From the NCBI RefSeq assembly GCF_000226095.1, contig NC_016472.1:10867059-10931058 (forward strand): a DNA stretch of 64,000 bases, read 5' to 3'. The translations under genes were made by a program, and so were the position numbers. This stretch comes from Thermothelomyces thermophilus ATCC 42464. Its lineage: Eukaryota > Ascomycota > Sordariomycetes > Sordariales > Chaetomiaceae. Below, in pieces: positions 1 to 10,785 of the stretch (positions are counted from its first letter, which is position 1; every line of letters begins with the position of its first letter). Under the pieces are notes generated by a model, which was given only the letters and a program-made list of their open reading frames with translations, had not been told where the DNA came from and did no database searches.

Positions 1-2804
1 TTTTGTGGGTGATGATGCGCTGATGACAAGCCCCCTGTACCCCTCAATGCCCTGGCCAACGATCCAGGATCTGCATGGGCTAAACGGCATTCGGCTTTAT
101 TATCTACGGATCAGATAAGATGAAGAGGCGAACGTTGAGCCAATCGTTCAAAGCTCCCCCCAAATAGCCGAACCTTCTCCTCACGCTTCTCCGAGAAACG
201 GAGGCTAGTGTAAACTGGGCTAGCTGGGTCCGCGACCCACGTCCGCAAGAAAAAAAAATTGTTTATCAGATCGTATGACAATCAGGTCCTGGGACCCTTG
301 AACGACTGGAACGATACATGGTGGTCCGTCCGTACTTGCAGGTGCCGTAGCGTAGAGTACGGATTAATTACACAGTACTGTGCATACTGATGAGTCGATG
401 GCCTTCATGAGCACGCCATCACTCCTCAGGTTATGGGCAGGTAGCTAGGGGGTGTTCCCACGAAGTTAGGAGGTCTCCAAAGGACAATGTGGACGCCTTA
501 TCCGACTTGAGGTTCACTAAAACCGCGAGAGGCGGCAAGGCGCGGGGATGGAAATGGCCATGGCTTGTTCTCTGACAACGGAACCTGGAATCGCGGCCTT
601 CTTGGCGCCGAGGTCCCTGGTGCGCGTTTTTAGTTTCATGGGCCTGCGACCCATTGATGATCTGATAAGATTTCGTAGCCGAGTTCTTGGCATGGGAAAA
701 ATCGGACAACACAAATCTAACCGCCCGCATCCTCAAGCCGATCTCGGCTGCCTCCACCTCAGCTGGCTGAGGAAAACCTAACATGCTTTGGGATACGACA
801 TTTAAGAAGTGTGTCGGACTCGAGGTTCCCTGACGGAGGAAAAGTCAAACAAAAACATACAGTGTAGGGTTTGGCACACTGATGGGTGGAGGCAGGCGAT
901 GGATCTCCCCAGTATAACCCTAAGCCCCACCTGCCAGCATACTTCACTGGGGCACCACCGCTGATTCTTGGGCGGAAGAGAATTCTAGTTAAATTCTTAT
1001 ACTTCTCAGAGCCTCCAAGATGCGCAAATACGCCTTATGATATTGTTGCTCGGGCTCATCCATCGCGACCTCCCTCGACGTTGCCTAAAATTTTCGCAGG
1101 TTCCTCTTTCAAGGGAGCCGGTTTCCCTGTTTTTAAGAGCAATCGCAGATACGGGGCTATAGACAAGGCATCGCGCTTCTCCTTTACCAGTAGTGAACAA
1201 CAGTCTGCCAACTGACCAAGCCGTGGTGCTCTTTTGCCTTCAGACGCCTTTTCGTCGTGACTGCGTCTACTCTGCTCCGTCTCTTCATCGGGCCTGATAC
1301 CTCACCTGTACAATACTCACATTTCTTACCTCATCAGAGTTTGGACATGCATGCGCTCCAAGTTCTTGATAGAGTCAATGGAAAGCCAGGAAAATGAAGA
1401 AGCAACACGATGTAGTCAGTATTAATAAGCAGTCGAAAAAAGAAAAGTAAAAACAAAAAAACGAATAATTAACCCTAAAACAGCAAAAATAGAAGGCAAT
1501 AAAATGAAATACTCGAAAGGAAGAAGTAGAACAGATGTTGGCGGAACAACGCGTTAATTACTTTATCAGCTTCAAGAGTTCATTGTAGCTTCGCTTCACC
1601 TCTTGTATGTCTGAACATACCCATTGAAGAGTGAAGGAAGGAGCTTCGCTTCTAATTATATTCTCGGAGGGCTAAAACTCCAAATATATATCTGTTTCAC
1701 CCATTGGATGCTACAATTCTGTCCTCCCGCGGTGCTCTTTCCTTACCTATCGCCCCGCAATTAGGGTACCTTTGCCGCAAGGGTATGGCTAGAGCTGTAC
1801 TTCGTCGCCAGGGATAATGGCGATGCTTGACGTGATATTTTGTCCTGTTGTATAAGTTCCTCTCCCGGCCACAAATTGCTAAACTGACTCTAATTTGCAA
1901 TTTCAGCGGTATTAGTTACTAGGTATGTTAGGCACTTCTATGGTACTTGCTGGTAGATAGATGTATGGAATACAATACGTATAGGAAATTGACTGGTTTA
2001 TGTGACCAACTGTACTAATTATGGAATTACCCCAGCAGTCGACTCGTCAAGTCTACAACCTATAAAGCTTCGGTTCATGTCTGCTGTAAGTCTCGATGAT
2101 GAAGGGTGCGCGAAGCTTACAGTACATCACAGTCGGGGTATTTAATTTGTCAAATGGAAACTTATAGCGCAAGTGAAGTGTAGAGCTGTCCAGCCAAGCA
2201 ACGAAGCTCGTACCAATTGGAACAGAGAAACGTATAGCAGACATTAAGATGCAAGAAATCGCCTGAAAGGTTATTGGTTTCAAGCACAAGCCCGAGTTCA
2301 CCCAACAGAAAACCGAGAACAACGTCTGTAGCAGAAAGGATACAGACAGGCTACTCGGCGGCAGACACAGCACCGGGTAGACACGGGACAGACAACCGGC
2401 AACTACGGCCGCGCCCGAGGTGCAAGCAACCGCGCAGTTCGCTGTGCAGGCTCACGCCGCTGAAACGCCGTCAATCAGGGCACCGTCCCGCGTAGCGCCA
2501 ACCCAAACGGTTCCGCCAGCCTTCGCGCTTACTATTCTAGTATCCCGGACGTGGGGTCGCCAAAATTGCCCCGACATGTATCAGAAGCCGACACGCCGGC
2601 CAGGGCAACCTCCCAATGTTTCACCGTTGACTCGCGCGAATCGTGGTCAGAGTGTGCTGAAATTTCTCCAAGCTGTGCGCTGCTGCAACAACCTCACCCC
2701 TGAATTTGTATTTGGGCAGGAGTGGTATGTAATTGTATGGAAGAAAGTGCTATCCTCCTAAGAGCGAGAGCGAGAGCGAGAGCGAGAGAGCGAGAGAGCG
2801 AGAG

Positions 2805-2872
<68 letters not shown>

Positions 2873-4146
2873 GAGAAAGCATGCGTAGTGTCGTCACGCG
2901 ACTCAGCATAATATCGTTTTGGTCGAACGGCATCGATGGCTTCAAATATTAGACTCATGGATTATATGGACTCATTGATTAATTATTTGGACGGCTTCCG
3001 GAGAGTGGAAGGCAGGTCCGCGTTTCCCTGGGTTTAGGGCGATAACCGGATGTATGGATATTGCACTCAGATCCTGGGGCGCTTTTGGGAATGTTGACGT
3101 CTGTCACTGATATGTAAGGTACCTGATATACCTCTGTCCTCTGTGGAAGGTACCGGTAGGCAGGTCTGCCATGGCCATTCATGGAAGCGAAATGCCCCCC
3201 AAGAACAGGGACTCTTGGCGCATAAATATAAATCCACGTTGTCACGTTGTGTCACCCTAAGCGCCCCGCACAAATGGGCCAGTACAATCTTCTCAAGCTT
3301 GGCAGGTTAGTTATACTCCTCGTGTTCGCCAGCGGGCTTGTTCGACAGCTCGGCCCTTGGGAATGACTTGTCCAGAGGCCGGCGACTGGAGTACATCACC
3401 GACTCCGAAATCCTTTGCCAATCGTTCCGGCCCGAAATCACGCCGGCGCGGAGTCAACTCCGTGCAGCCGTAAGCGGCATCCGCAAGATTGATATGTCAA
3501 TGCTGGCACAACGGAACACACCCGGTCTGGCCGCCCGGTGGTCGACTTTCGGCTGTAAGCTCCTCTCCGAGGGCCTCGTACCCTGAGTGGACGTACATAC
3601 ATAGTACGCAGTCGCTCAATCCTTCGTGCGAGATTTTGTGCATGCCTGTCCAGGCTCGCCAGTGGGCAAATGAGCTTTCGCAGCGAACAAGCAAAACTGT
3701 CGCAATTGCAACGCTGGGCTGCACTTCCCCCCGCTAGTCGCCTAAATGGGGTAGCACAGCCCGCTGATCGCTGGCCTCAGGTAGAGCCTAGAAATTGCGC
3801 CGTCTTACGCCAAGGCAAACCCAGCGAATTCCTGATGAGGCAGGGTTCCCTGGAGAGTTCTGGACCACGGAGCCGGCGCTAGCTGAAGTCAACCCCTTGA
3901 AGCCAGCCGCTCCCAGCACCTGGTGCCAGATTGCCGGCTTCAAAACCTTTAGTATACCGATTGAGCGCAAGCCAAGAGCTATCGTGCACAAGTGCGATCT
4001 TCAACGAGCGCCACATCTGACCGTTTTGGCCCATCGCAGCCAAACCAAACCAGGGGCGCTCTCTCTCGAGAAGGCGCCATTGCATCGACAAGGACGAAAA
4101 AAAAAACCCGACAAGCACGGAAAGCTCGCGCGTCGCTCTTCTCAAT
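1..4146. other. Left intergenic region, no supported gene
   Basis: Only short, unrelated open frames occur here, and none carries a recognisable domain or a credible splice chain. The sequence is mixed in composition, with an A-rich stretch near 1380-1530 and the (GA)n tract at 2761-2869. The last few hundred bases are presumably the promoter and 5' leader of the membrane protein gene at 4147. Confidence 0.5.
2761..2869. repeat. (GAGAGC)n/(GA)n microsatellite
   Basis: An uninterrupted purine tract that begins as GAGAGC-type units and becomes pure GA for its last half. Arg-Glu and Ser-Leu repeat open frames across it are artefacts of the simple sequence. Confidence 0.95.
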
Positions 4147-5092
4147 ATGGGCCTCCCGGCCGATCAACAATCCTCAGAGGTGGTGCAGAACCCGCCAGCA
4201 CCTGCACCGCGGCCGCTGGGGGAGCATCAACTACCAGAAGTCGTGCCCGATTCGTCTCCGGAAGCAGCGCCGCAACAACGGTTCTACATGGAGCCGGGCA
4301 AGTATCCCGCGTACTACGACGACACGCCGAAATTACCCACCGAGCAGTCACCGTCCGGCTTCCCGTCGCCAGGGCACCAATACAATTCCCCGTGGGGGAC
4401 GGCGAGCGAACAACCGCCGGTCAGCGCACTCAGCCCAAACAGCTCGGTGCCTTGGCAGTCGCTGCACGAGGACCAGGCAACCTACGTCGGCAGCGAGCCG
4501 GTCCAGGAGAAGCGGATATGCGGCCTGCGGAGGCGCGTCTTCGGCATCCTTGCCGTCGTCCTCGGCGTCGTCGTGCTGGCAGCCGCCATAGGAGGCGGCG
4601 TGGGTGGTGCCATGGCGTCCAAGAACGATAGCAAAAGTAGCAAGTAAGTGGCCGGGGTTCCGTCCCTGGACCGGTTTTCACGTGTACCCATGCTAACCGC
4701 AATGCTACAGCACGTCGGGCACGCCTACACAGACTGCCACAACCTCGGCCGCCTCGCCCTCACCCACGTTCCTTAACAACCAGTCAGACTCGAGTGTGTT
4801 CGAGCACTTCCAGTTCCAGGCGTTCTCGAAGCCCGACTTCGAGGGGCAATACACCGATATCATCAAGGAGGAAGGCTTCTACGATTTCCCCTTCAACCTT
4901 ACGAGCTACGTCTGGTTAACCAACAAGACCGACTGCTGTGTCACGTTCTGCAGAGACGAGAATACATGGGGCGAGGCTTTCAGATGCGACTCGGTGAAGC
5001 GGGAGACGGTCGATGACCCGACCGGGTTCCCCCGTGTTTCGCTTTGGTGTGGGAATCGGCTGGATACAGAAAGGCAAAGCAAGTGCTCATGA
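4147..5092 (+). CDS. Single-pass membrane protein with proline-rich cytosolic half and Cys-containing ectodomain
   Basis: Two exons, 4147-4643 and 4711-5092, are joined by a 67-nt intron (GTAAGTG donor, GCTAACC branch-like motif, CTACAG acceptor), giving about 292 residues. The N-terminal ~130 residues are Pro/Gln/Ser-rich. Basic residues (GLRRRVF) then precede one hydrophobic helix at about 133-155, rich in Ala, Val and Gly, with a GGGVGGA motif. After a Ser/Thr-rich linker comes a compact C-terminal domain of about 95 residues with several cysteines (TDCCVTFC, then single Cys residues, ending in KCS) and NLT/NKT glycosylation sequons. This architecture is common in filamentous ascomycetes, and the charge distribution suggests the Cys-rich part faces outside. 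I do not recognise a named family. The first intron boundary is well supported because exon 2 continues in frame to the stop. Confidence 0.75.
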
Positions 5093-8000
5093 GCTTGCAG
5101 CGGGGCGGTTGGTCTGATATTGAGGCGTTCGGACATGATGATATTCGTTCTTGGTTTTTTTGGGTGGGGGGGATTGGGTCTAAGAAGCGTCACGGATGAT
5201 ACCTACCTCTCTACTTCTATTTTGTGTATGATGGGTTACGTTTCTTGCGGGACATGATTGAGCAATGAGGGATACCTGAAACAGCCTCTTCTGACCCATC
5301 TATAGAGTTGCGTTTTGTGCGAGAAAAACATTGTCTACCCGTTGAGAAGAGAACCAAGTTTGAAAGTTTGCGCCGGTTACGCATTCGCTACAGTGCTCCA
5401 GTAGCGCGCTGCGCTTCAGCGTGGAAGCTACGACAATTGTGCCAGGTACCGACCGAGGCTCTGGTTTCCTCCACTCCGCCTGATCTGGCAACAAAAGTGC
5501 GTTGCAGAGGGAAGCGGTACTTAATTAGGTTTAAGATTTTAAAGTTTTGGGTTCAAAATGCTGTGCCACACCAAAATGGCTGTGCATTCGATTAGCATTG
5601 GATGAGTGCCGATCATTACGGATTACTCAATGCACATGATCTATTAATAGACCCGCGATGGCAAACTATAGTTAGATACGGAGTGCGGAGCATCCCATCC
5701 CCATCCGCCAAGCAAGTCTATACCCAAGAACAGATAGAATAGTGTAGTGTAATCCGTAGTGTAGTCGGATACTGTGTAACATTCTTGGAGACATTGTGTA
5801 AATACTTCTTCCTTCCCCATCGAGTTGGACTTGTGTACCAGATGGAGAATTCCCCCCCCCCCCGGGAAATCGGAAGCAATGCATGCGGTCTTACAGAAAG
5901 TTGCAAAGTCCACCTCGTCATCGTTACCTATTGTCAGCTCGAACTCTTCTTATCACGGAAGCAACTACCAAGATCTTCCTATGCATACTCTGCCGATCAC
6001 AGCGCGTCGATGGAGATTCTGGATTGTGGAGATACGTCCATGATTGCCAGTTGAGAACGTTATTTGGTTTGTTAAGGATTATTTACGTCTTTACGCTCTT
6101 TCAGTTCTAGGCCCCCGTGAAGTCTAGTGATGAATAAGTACTGTTGCCGATGCAGCGCGAGTTTGAAGGACTGTTTCAGTGATCACCACTATTTTACACA
6201 ACATTCTGTGATGGACTAAGTTTTTGTTCTTGATCTTCGCTATCAAATCGTTCCCTCGAGCAGCAGCGAGGCTTGTTTGCCATATGACGCTCTCCACAAT
6301 ATTAAATGCTTGAGAGTCAGAATTGCTGCTCCCGTTCAGTTGAAAATCGTGTTGATGCTGGCTGGTGACCTGTGGACTATTAATTACTTGACGATGCGAC
6401 GAATCAGCGGCCTGTTTGGGTACGACCAATATCCCAAAACATCACCAATAGGATAATGCTAGAGCAAGGCGTCAAGTTTGATGTTTCATTTTGGTCCGTG
6501 TCTCGGGTGAGATCGGCTTATCTTGAGGACATGATGCTTGACCTGGCCAAGAGGAGCGGCAATAACAGTCGGTAAACCGGGCTTTGGTCATATCATCGAG
6601 GCCGCGCACTATTACAATAGTGGATCGTGACTCGAAAGGAACGAAGCTTGTTACTATAATATGGCGAGTGAGTCCAAATTAGAAAGCTTTTTCGTCTAGA
6701 AGGGATTGACAGACCACCATCAACCCGAGCAAGCGATAATTAAGCCATCCTCACGGCCAACGCTACCTCGATGTCTGACGCAACGATGGACCAGCACGGA
6801 ATTGAAATTACCGCACCCCAGGACATTCTTCAATCCCGGTATTGGCGCGTGTGAGACTAAGAGCTACCTGCCTCAGGTAGTGTTGACATCGTGGAGAGGC
6901 TGAAGCTTACCTCGCACCACCCTTTTTACCTTCAATGCGCTCAGTACGTGGCCACCGAAATAAGATTATTTTGGTTTTGGAGCTTGACGGCTGAGCCAAT
7001 TGCAAAATTGCTGCCGCCAATCGGATTAACCGTGTGTGGAAGTCGGTTGAAGGCGGGCAGGGAGTCAGCAGTCTTGATGTTGCAGCAGAACGTATGCGAA
7101 CCTGAGGAAGAAGAAGGCATATGGGGGCTGGGTGCAAGTGTCCGAAGGACTTACTTCATTGTTCCTGAGAAGGACGAGGGCGTCGAATATCCCGGTGGGG
7201 TGTGCATATCATCTTCCCCTAATTAGATGAGTCATCGTGATGCGAGATGAACCACACAACACTCTCGAGAAAAGCAATCGCTGATGCTCACCAAACACCC
7301 AGGAATAGCCTCCAGAAATGGTCCTGTATATCTCCAACAATAGCCGATGGATCCGTAACCTCATGTAGCAAGGGGAGTGCGCGTGGCTGCTCAGGGAGTG
7401 GCATTGCTACGAGATGGTGGTATTGTTCAACTCGCCAAGAGAAGTGAATCATCCTTATTCACGATGAGCTTGACTCTGAGCGAGCGAGTAGAAGATATGA
7501 GGAAATCACCGAGGTATCGGATGGAGTCTAGAACTCCCCAATATATGACACTATATAAAGATGCACTTAGAGTTCCCAACGTTCCTGGCCTCATCAACAT
7601 CTAGCCACTCCAGGGAGCGCAATGTTGACTTCGGCACAATAAAGGCAGAATTATATCGCCTGCTACCGCTAAGTGGTCCAAGAGATAAAATGTAAGTCTC
7701 AGAAATTTTCTCTATCACCTACCTATGTTGCATATGATGCAAAAAGCCGTTCCCTATTCCGAACTCTTGTACAGTTGAGGACAAGCCCGTAACAATGTCT
7801 TGAGCCGACATCGTCTGAAAAGCAACTCGACTATTATGAAGGGGATTAGTACACAGAATTGAGTACTCTTGCTTACGAATCACCAAAGAAAACAGGTGTC
7901 ACTCAAGGGGTGAGCATTTTCTACCGATCTAATTAGGTACCGAGTACTTCATGTTAGTCGTTGTTGGATAATGATTTTAGGGAATGGGGCGCGAGGCAAT

Positions 8001-8896
8001 CCTTTTTTTCAGTTGGATTGGGAACTTCCTCGCTGGTGTTCGTGGGTAGGTGTAATTCCCTGATTAATTAATTAGCCGTGGGATGACGCTCGTTCTCTCT
8101 ACGCCCCATCGGCGTGATTGCAGTCTGAGCAGGTCGCCGCCGCTAATCAGAACGTGTTCATAGTAATTACTTCCATTCCTGAGTGCTGCTCAGGTAGGTT
8201 TCGCCCACTAATTATGTCCACCCAAGTGACTGGAATTGCGTGATTGCTTAATTAGGTGTCGTGGAAAACGCTGAATGGCCTTGACCGTACTGCTGCCGAC
8301 AAGTGAGACCGGCGTACCGGCATTCGCGGCTTCATCTGGATGAGATTAACGAGTCCATACACCGGTCTGATTCAGTTGCATTCACGCTTGATTCTCGGAG
8401 CGCTTCTTAATGAATCTTCTGAACATGTTGCCCTCTCCGCGTCCGTTTGTGTCTTCCGGTTTAAGGTTGTTCCTGGTCCGCCCTCATGACATAAAATACC
8501 TGAGAGGAAGAAGGTCTTCATGTCGTTTAAGTAGAGTTGGATAAGGCATCTCAAAAATGCCAAGAATGGTTGACCATACGCTTGGGTGAAATGGCAGGAG
8601 ATTTGGAGAGTAGCTCAACGCCCTGCAGGTTGGAGGGGGAGGGCGTTACGTCATGTATGTTCGAGATTCCTTACAATACGGCTGTTCCGTACTCCGTACA
8701 GCAGGGAGCACGCGACTTTGGCTCGCTGTGCTGTCCTGTGCCTTGAGACCCACAATAAAGTTCCCCAGCTTGCATGTGGATCCTGCCTGCTGCAGCGCAA
8801 CAAAGCCGCGCTTTCGAGAACTGACAACTTCGAGAACCCTCGGTCTCTGATGAAGCTTTAACTAGGTTGCCATTGCATTTCCACCCACCACTGGCC
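5093..8896. other. Long intergenic region, no supported gene
   Basis: Only short scattered open frames are present, without recognisable domains. A run of eleven C occurs near 5853, and several TAATTAG-type AT-rich stretches lie around 7930-8260. The last part should hold the urn1 promoter and leader. I see no tRNA, transposon terminus or conserved motif. Confidence 0.5.
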
Positions 8897-10657
8897 ATGC
8901 TCAAGTCCACATACCAGCCCTCGCCTTCCACTCTGCCACCGCTGCCGCCCGGCTGGACCGAGCACAAAGCCCCCACCGGACACACTTACTATTACAATGC
9001 CGAAACGAAGGAGTCGACGTACAAGCGGCCGGGCGTCGCGCCCGCCGCACCGCCCGCCACGCCGCCCGTTGCGCCGCCCGTTGCAGTTCCCGCTGCCGCC
9101 CCGATGGACCCGGCCATGAGCAGCTACGTGCAGCATCAGACAGTGCCGCATCTGAATCTCTCCGACCCGGCAGTCGCAAATGCGTTCATGGCTCAGTACG
9201 GACAACACCAACAGGGCAACCGGGGAGGGTTCGGCGCAGGAGCCAGAGGAGGCTCCCAGTCCAGGCCGCGCCCGCAACCGGTCGACAAGCCGCGGTCCAA
9301 AGTCGCCATCCCGGGCTGCGAGCCGTGGATTCTCGTCTACACGAAATACGGCCGACGGTTCGTATACAACCCCGTCAAGAATGCGAGCTACTGGCGCATC
9401 CCCGAGAAGCTTATGCCCGCTATCCTCGAGCTGGACAAGGCGCGCATCCGGGAGAAAGCAGAGGGCAAGAAGCCGGAACAGACAGGCGAGGAAAACGAGA
9501 CGACACAGAACCGCGAGAAGTCGGTCGCGTCCCAAGCCGACGGATCGCAACAGGAAGAGGCAGCAGCGCACGACTTCGACAGCTCCGAATACGAAGAAGT
9601 CGAGGTGACAGATGATGAGGGCGCCGAAGAAGACCAAGATCAAGACGGTAACGCGCGGAAGCGACAGCGCACCGAGGAGCCCTCAGCCGACGGCAGCGGG
9701 CCCGCAGAGTTTACCGAAGCGGACATCGCCGCGCAGCTAGCCGCCATGGACGCCGAGTACAACGAAGCCGAGCAAGGCGAGGAGGGCGAAGGAGGATGGC
9801 AGGAGGGCGACGAAGGGCTTCCGCTGTCCGAGGAAGACGCGCGCGAGCTCTTCAAGGATATGCTGAACGACTTCCGCATCAACCCCTACAGCCCCTGGGA
9901 AAAGCTGCTCGAGGAGGGCAAGGTTTTTGACGACGCGCGCTACAGCGTCCTGCCTACGACAAAGGCGCGCAAGGAGGTGTGGGAGGAATGGTCGCGGGCG
10001 AAGATCCAAGAAATCAAGGAGCGCCGGGCCAAGGAGGAGAAGAAGGACCCCCGGATCCCCTACTTGGCGTTCCTGCAGGAGAAGGCCACACCAAAACTGT
10101 ACTGGCCCGAGTTCCGGCGGAAGTACAAGCGGGAAGAGCCGATGAAGAACACCAAGCTGTCGGACAAGGACAGGGAGAAATGGTACCGCGAGCACATCAA
10201 CCGGCTGAAGCTGCCACAGGCGACGCTCAAGGCTGATCTGAAGAAACTGCTCGAGTCGGTGCCGCTGTCGGCGCTCAACAACCAGACCATGGTCTCAAAC
10301 CTGCCGTCCCAAGTACTATCAGACATCCGATACATTTCGCTCGACCCCAAGGTCCGCGATCCGTTCATCGAGGCGTACATACAGGGCCTCGGACCGCCGC
10401 CAGAGGACGGCGAGGCGGCCGAGCAAGAGGACGAGGCAGCCAAGAAGGCACGGGAAGAGAGACGCAGGCGAGAGAAAGCGTTGGAAGAACGGGAGCGGGC
10501 GGTCGCCGAGGAGAAGCGCCGACAGGAGAAAAAGATGCAGTACGAACGGGCGAGGCTGCGAGACGAAGAGCGGGAAATCGAGAAGGCGATGCACGTAGGC
10601 AAGAAAGGGTTGCAGAGCCAATTAATGGCGGATAGGGATAGGGCGGAGGAACGGTAA
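8897..10657 (+). CDS. urn1: WW/FF-domain splicing-associated protein (Urn1/Dre4-like)
   Basis: An intronless 586-residue frame. The start is set at the first in-frame ATG, since the open frame upstream begins only at a TTG. A WW domain lies at about residues 17-46 (LPPGW, then TYYYN), but its second signature Trp is Tyr (ESTYKRP). A second aromatic WW-like segment follows near 140-180 (CEPWILVYTKYGRRFVYNP). An acidic linker contains a basic KRQR patch that could be a nuclear signal. A clear FF domain occurs at about 311-370 (ELFKDML, then NPYSPWEKLL), followed by FF-like helices around 440-497 and a highly charged C-terminal coiled coil. This order matches yeast Urn1, fission yeast Dre4 and the CA150/TCERG1 group, which associate with spliceosomes and RNA polymerase II. 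It is convergent with the Emp65/TAPT1-like gene, with 128 nt between the stops. Confidence 0.88.
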   Translation: MLKSTYQPSPSTLPPLPPGWTEHKAPTGHTYYYNAETKESTYKRPGVAPAAPPATPPVAPPVAVPAAAPMDPAMSSYVQHQTVPHLNLSDPAVANAFMAQYGQHQQGNRGGFGAGARGGSQSRPRPQPVDKPRSKVAIPGCEPWILVYTKYGRRFVYNPVKNASYWRIPEKLMPAILELDKARIREKAEGKKPEQTGEENETTQNREKSVASQADGSQQEEAAAHDFDSSEYEEVEVTDDEGAEEDQDQDGNARKRQRTEEPSADGSGPAEFTEADIAAQLAAMDAEYNEAEQGEEGEGGWQEGDEGLPLSEEDARELFKDMLNDFRINPYSPWEKLLEEGKVFDDARYSVLPTTKARKEVWEEWSRAKIQEIKERRAKEEKKDPRIPYLAFLQEKATPKLYWPEFRRKYKREEPMKNTKLSDKDREKWYREHINRLKLPQATLKADLKKLLESVPLSALNNQTMVSNLPSQVLSDIRYISLDPKVRDPFIEAYIQGLGPPPEDGEAAEQEDEAAKKAREERRRREKALEERERAVAEEKRRQEKKMQYERARLRDEEREIEKAMHVGKKGLQSQLMADRDRAEER

Positions 10658-10785
10658 CCAGGAGTGCCAAATGGCCAAGTTTAAAGAAAAGCTGTTCGGC
10701 TACGAGTATTTGCCACGCTGAAAACGCCGCGCAATGCACCCAAGATCGACAACACCAAGCTGATACCGTCGCGAGGGATGCACAA

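Noticed and set aside
2694-2958. Arg-Glu and Ser-Leu repeat open frames on both strands
   Set aside because: They are translations of the (GA)n microsatellite and have no other content.
3795-4631. 278-residue frame overlapping the membrane protein gene
   Set aside because: It lies in another frame of the real first exon, is rich in Arg/Pro without domains, and ends inside the transmembrane coding region.
8858-9643. 261-residue minus-strand frame opposite urn1
   Set aside because: Antisense shadow of the WW/FF protein in GC-rich sequence with no domain.
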